A DNA stretch of 9,846 nt from CAZKUN01 sp964555935 (GTDB lineage Bacteria; Armatimonadota; Zipacnadia; Zipacnadales; VGFC01), in NCBI GenBank assembly GCA_964555935.1, contig CAZKUN010000307.1, forward strand, positions 1 through 9,846, written 5' to 3'. The notes beneath the pieces are model-generated. The model worked only from the letters and a program-made list of their open reading frames with translations, was not told the origin of the DNA and did not search any database. Made by a program: the position numbers and the translations under genes. Every line of letters starts with the position of its first letter. Within the stretch, counting starts at the first letter, position 1. This document shows positions 8,351 through 9,846 of the stretch, in pieces.

Positions 8351-8664
8351 GCATGACGGTGATTGTCACGCGCAATGCTCCCCGGCGTTATCGGGGCTTC
8401 CTTGCGAGCTGCATGCTCGAACTCGCACCGGGCGTATACACAAGTCCGCACATGCGACGAGGGGTCAGGGAGCGCGTGTGGACCGTGTGTTGCGAGTGGG
8501 CAGGTTTGCTTCCAGACGATGGTGGAGTCCTTATGACCTGGAGGGAGAAGCTCGAACCCGGCGGACAGGCGGTGCTCACGCTAGGGTGGCCCAAGAAGGA
8601 ACTTGCTGAACTGGACGGCATGTGGCTCGACCGTCTCGAGGATAGCTCTTTGACAACTAAATAA
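8347..8664 (+). CDS. cas2: Cas2 (type I-E, CasB2-type), adaptation partner
   Basis: Cas2 dimers bridge two Cas1 dimers in the spacer-integration complex. This 105-residue protein is of the I-E kind: it begins with the TVIVTRNAPRRYRGFLASCMLE segment (about 4-25) and continues PGVYTSPHMRRGVRERVW and a VLMTW strand. It ends after an LTLGWPKKELAELDG segment. There is no fused DnaQ domain, although some I-E Cas2 proteins carry one; a separate DnaQ-like gene lies next door. ATG 8347 gives an ATGA overlap with cas1. ATG 8353, two codons on, has GAAGG (8341-8345) at better spacing and may be the real start. The 3' end overlaps the convergent exonuclease gene by 8 bases. Confidence 0.93.
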   Translation: MSMTVIVTRNAPRRYRGFLASCMLELAPGVYTSPHMRRGVRERVWTVCCEWAGLLPDDGGVLMTWREKLEPGGQAVLTLGWPKKELAELDGMWLDRLEDSSLTTK

Positions 8665-9178
8665 CCGGGCGGTGCCCTTTCGTCGCTCCTGACGTCGCGT
8701 TGCACGCGAGCGCGATCAGCGCTGCCGCGCGGGCATCCGCAAGGGGATCGTGTGGCTGGCCTGGGAATGGCAGGCCTAGGTAATCAAGAGAAGCGCTGAG
8801 GTCGAATCGACATCCGTACCGGGTCTCCATCATGGCGGCGGCGCAGAGGAACTGGAGTCGTGGCAGGCGGAGTCCGTGGCGAGCCGACATGGACAGAATC
8901 GCCCCGCGATCGAAGCTCGCCTTGAAGGCCACTACAGTGCGGATGTCGCCTAAGACGTTAAGCACCTCCCTCCAGGCTGCTGGCCAAGATGGGGCACCCT
9001 TTAGATCAGCCGCCGTCAGTCCATGGATGCGACCGAAATCAACGGAACCTTCAACGCGGATGAGAGAACGATAAGTTTCCGTCTCGCGCCCACCCTCCAT
9101 TCGTGCGACGCCGATCGCGCAGATGTGCAATGGAGAACGTGAGGCGATCTCAACATCCAAAGCGACGAATCGGTCCAT
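8657..9178 (-). CDS. DEDDh (DnaQ-like) 3'-5' exonuclease
   Basis: This is a 173-residue single-domain exonuclease of the DnaQ/RNase T superfamily. The catalytic set is complete: D8 and E10 (ALDVE, motif I), D90 (KASFD, motif II), then H143 and D148 (HDPLADA, motif III of the DEDDh type). IHGLTAADLKGAPSW (about 51-65) is the usual linker of the family. Motif II has K86 where an asparagine is common. The gene is on the strand opposite the cas genes, with its stop inside the end of cas2 and its start facing the leader. Stand-alone or Cas2-fused DEDDh enzymes trim the 3' ends of prespacers in studied I-E systems, so the same role is likely here, but that is inference from location. GGGAGGA (9190-9196, minus strand) lies 11 bases before the ATG. 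An unrelated housekeeping exonuclease is the alternative. Confidence 0.88.
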   Translation of the reverse strand: MDRFVALDVEIASRSPLHICAIGVARMEGGRETETYRSLIRVEGSVDFGRIHGLTAADLKGAPSWPAAWREVLNVLGDIRTVVAFKASFDRGAILSMSARHGLRLPRLQFLCAAAMMETRYGCRFDLSASLDYLGLPFPGQPHDPLADARAAALIALACNATSGATKGHRPVI

Positions 9179-9189
9179 GAAGTCCCGGG

Positions 9190-9196
9190 TCCTCCC
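9190..9196 (-). promoter_or_regulatory. Ribosome binding site of the exonuclease gene
   Basis: Read on the minus strand this is GGGAGGA, a near-perfect Shine-Dalgarno sequence, ending 11 bases before the ATG at 9178-9176. It supports that start and shows the antisense gene is meant to be translated. Confidence 0.6.
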
Positions 9197-9274
9197 GCTT
9201 GGCAGGGAATTGACGCAAATCGCTCGGCCGGAGTTCTTCCGATACCCTCTGCCCTCGCTGGAAAGGCCACCATT

Positions 9275-9289
9275 CGGGAGGCTCTCCCG
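9275..9289. repeat. Inverted repeat in leader
   Basis: CGGGAG (9275-9280) and CTCCCG (9284-9289) are perfect complements around a 3-base GCT loop. No T-run follows on the + strand, so it is not a standard terminator. It overlaps the 5' part of the decayed repeat-like copy. Confidence 0.5.
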
Positions 9290-9305
9290 TGTGCAGGAAT
9301 GTAGC
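9278..9305 (+). repeat. Possible decayed CRISPR repeat
   Basis: This 28-base stretch begins exactly 61 bases (one array period) before repeat 1. It matches the consensus repeat at 15 of 28 positions. Over repeat positions 5-28 there are 14 matches, 8 transitions and only 2 transversions; the best part is the 3' side (GG, ATG, A and C of the handle region). The next register upstream, at 9217, matches at only 7 of 28, which serves as a background. It may be a decayed first repeat or a leader motif that mimics the repeat. Confidence 0.4.
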
Positions 9306-9308
9306 CGA

Positions 9309-9321
9309 GGTGACGGTCACC
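9309..9321. promoter_or_regulatory. Leader palindrome near repeat 1
   Basis: GGTGAC-G-GTCACC is a perfect 6+1+6 palindrome ending 17 bases before repeat 1. Its position suits a binding site for a host factor or for the adaptation complex. It contains CGGTCACC, which is also present upstream of cas3. The symmetry is seen directly; the role is inferred. Confidence 0.45.
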
Positions 9322-9338
9322 GCCAGAATCCTGACACA

Positions 9339-9846
9339 GTTTCCCCCGCGCACGCGGGGATGCACCACTTTGCGGGGCTACACATCTTCGATGGACGAGG
9401 TTTCCCCCGCGCACGCGGGGATGCACCCAACGCTGGCGAGTACCAACGCACCGCGTTCAGGTTTCCCCCGCGCACGCGGGGATGCACCTCTAGGCTGTCC
9501 CCGGTCATCTAAGGGATTGGTGTTTCCCCCGCGCACGCGGGGATGCACCCAACGCGACGAACTTGCTAAGAGAATAGAGTCAGTTTCCCCCGCGCACGCG
9601 GGGATGCACCGCAGTACTTAGTCGGGCTTCATTGGATGAGCGAGTTTCCCCCCCGCACGCGGGGATGCACCCCCGTCTTAGACAACGCGTACGGGTACTG
9701 GTGGGTTTCCCCCGCGCACGCGGGGATGCACCTTCTTCGTCGTACCCAAAGTCTATCTTCGCGAAGTTTCCCCCGCGCACGCGGGGATGCACCCCGGTCG
9801 AAAGGCGCGCGCGGGCCGGCCGCGTGGTTTCCCCCGCGCACGCGGG
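9339..9846 (+). CRISPR. Type I-E CRISPR array, partial at right edge
   Basis: Eight full 28-base repeats start at 9339, 9400, 9461, 9522, 9583, 9644, 9705 and 9766. A ninth starts at 9827 and is cut after 20 bases by the window end. All eight spacers are 33 bases, so the period is exactly 61. Each repeat begins GTTTCCCC and ends GGGGATGCACC. Positions 6-11 (CCCCGC) pair with 16-21 (GCGGGG) around a GCAC loop, the hairpin expected for Cas6e. Cutting after position 21 would leave a 5' handle of ATGCACC plus the first spacer base. The visible repeats are identical apart from one change in repeat 6. The leader is on the left, next to the adaptation genes, and the array continues beyond the window. 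I saw no spacer matching the rest of the window, but only by eye. Confidence 0.98.
9644..9671 (+). repeat. Variant CRISPR repeat (repeat 6)
   Basis: Repeat 6 differs from the others by G to C at repeat position 10 (base 9653). That base pairs with position 17 in the hairpin, so the change puts a C-C mismatch in the six-pair stem. Repeats on both sides are consensus. Confidence 0.9.

Larger units (their letters stand above)
9179..9338 (+). promoter_or_regulatory. CRISPR leader / divergent intergenic region
   Basis: The 160 bases between the exonuclease start and repeat 1 contain no credible gene; the frames that cross it owe their length to the repeats. By repeat orientation (3' handle ATGCACC on the + strand) the array is transcribed rightward, so this is the leader and should hold the array promoter and the Cas1-Cas2 docking signals. 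TTGACG at 9210-9215 and TACCCT at 9243-9248 resemble -35 and -10 boxes, but they are 27 bases apart, too far for a standard promoter. Two perfect inverted repeats (9275-9289 and 9309-9321) and a repeat-like stretch (9278-9305) are listed separately. It is not notably AT-rich, unlike many leaders. Confidence 0.7.

Noticed and set aside
8667..8680. GGGC-GGT-GCCC followed by TTT just after the cas2 stop, a possible terminator
   Set aside because: The stem is only 4 pairs with a 3-base loop and a 3-base T-run, and it is inside the exonuclease coding sequence; too weak to call.
9210..9248. TTGACG and TACCCT as a promoter for the array
   Set aside because: The two boxes are 27 bases apart, well beyond the normal 16-18, so they do not form a standard promoter.
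9428..9582. Spacers 2 and 4 both begin CAACGC
   Set aside because: The match stops after six bases and the rest differ; with eight spacers this is plausibly chance.
9672..9704. Spacer 6 as a self-targeting spacer against cas7e (shared GACAACGC near 5795)
   Set aside because: The shared run is only 8 bases with mismatches right after it, far below what is needed for targeting.
9016..9846. Many open frames on both strands over the array, with recurrent HPRVRGGN or PAHAGM peptides
   Set aside because: These are translations of the CRISPR repeat and spacers; the 61-base period shifts the frame by one base each unit and no product family fits. Such spurious proteins are common in databases.

Overview
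The window holds a complete type I-E CRISPR-Cas locus from a GC-rich bacterium. Eight cas genes lie head to tail on the + strand: cas3, cse1/casA, cse2/casB, cas7e/casC, cas5e/casD, cas6e/casE, cas1 and cas2. They are followed by an opposite-strand DEDDh (DnaQ-like) exonuclease gene and then a CRISPR array that runs off the right edge. Cse2 together with a Cas6e-type endonuclease fixes the subtype as I-E. High GC, GTG/TTG starts and tight gene overlaps fit an actinobacterium or a GC-rich proteobacterium. No rRNA or housekeeping gene is present, so the phylum cannot be settled from this sequence.

Layout. Positions 1-136 are upstream sequence with a TTGACA hexamer and an inverted repeat just before the cas3 start. 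Positions 137-8664 look like one transcription unit. The junctions are overlaps of 4-11 bases or gaps of 9 and 28 bases, so translation is probably coupled. Positions 8657-9178 carry the exonuclease gene on the - strand, and its last 8 bases overlap the end of cas2. Positions 9179-9338 form a 160-base leader between the divergent exonuclease gene and the array. Positions 9339-9846 hold eight complete 28-base repeats, eight 33-base spacers and the first 20 bases of a ninth repeat, all at an exact 61-base period.

How the parts work together. By family knowledge, Cas1-Cas2 integrate new spacers at the leader end and the array transcript is cut by Cas6e in the repeat hairpin. The crRNA is then held by Cas7e, Cas5e, Cse2 and Cse1 (Cascade), and Cas3 is recruited to nick, unwind and degrade target DNA. 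All catalytic motifs I could check in Cas3, Cas1, Cas6e and the exonuclease are intact, so the system looks functional. The exonuclease probably trims prespacers before integration, a role known for DEDDh enzymes and Cas2-DnaQ fusions in other I-E systems.

This is a recognisable I-E system and not a new class of system. The points most worth a second look are the stand-alone antisense DEDDh exonuclease wedged between cas2 and the leader, a decayed repeat-like copy exactly one period upstream of repeat 1, and an 8-base palindrome-associated motif shared by the cas3 upstream region and the leader.
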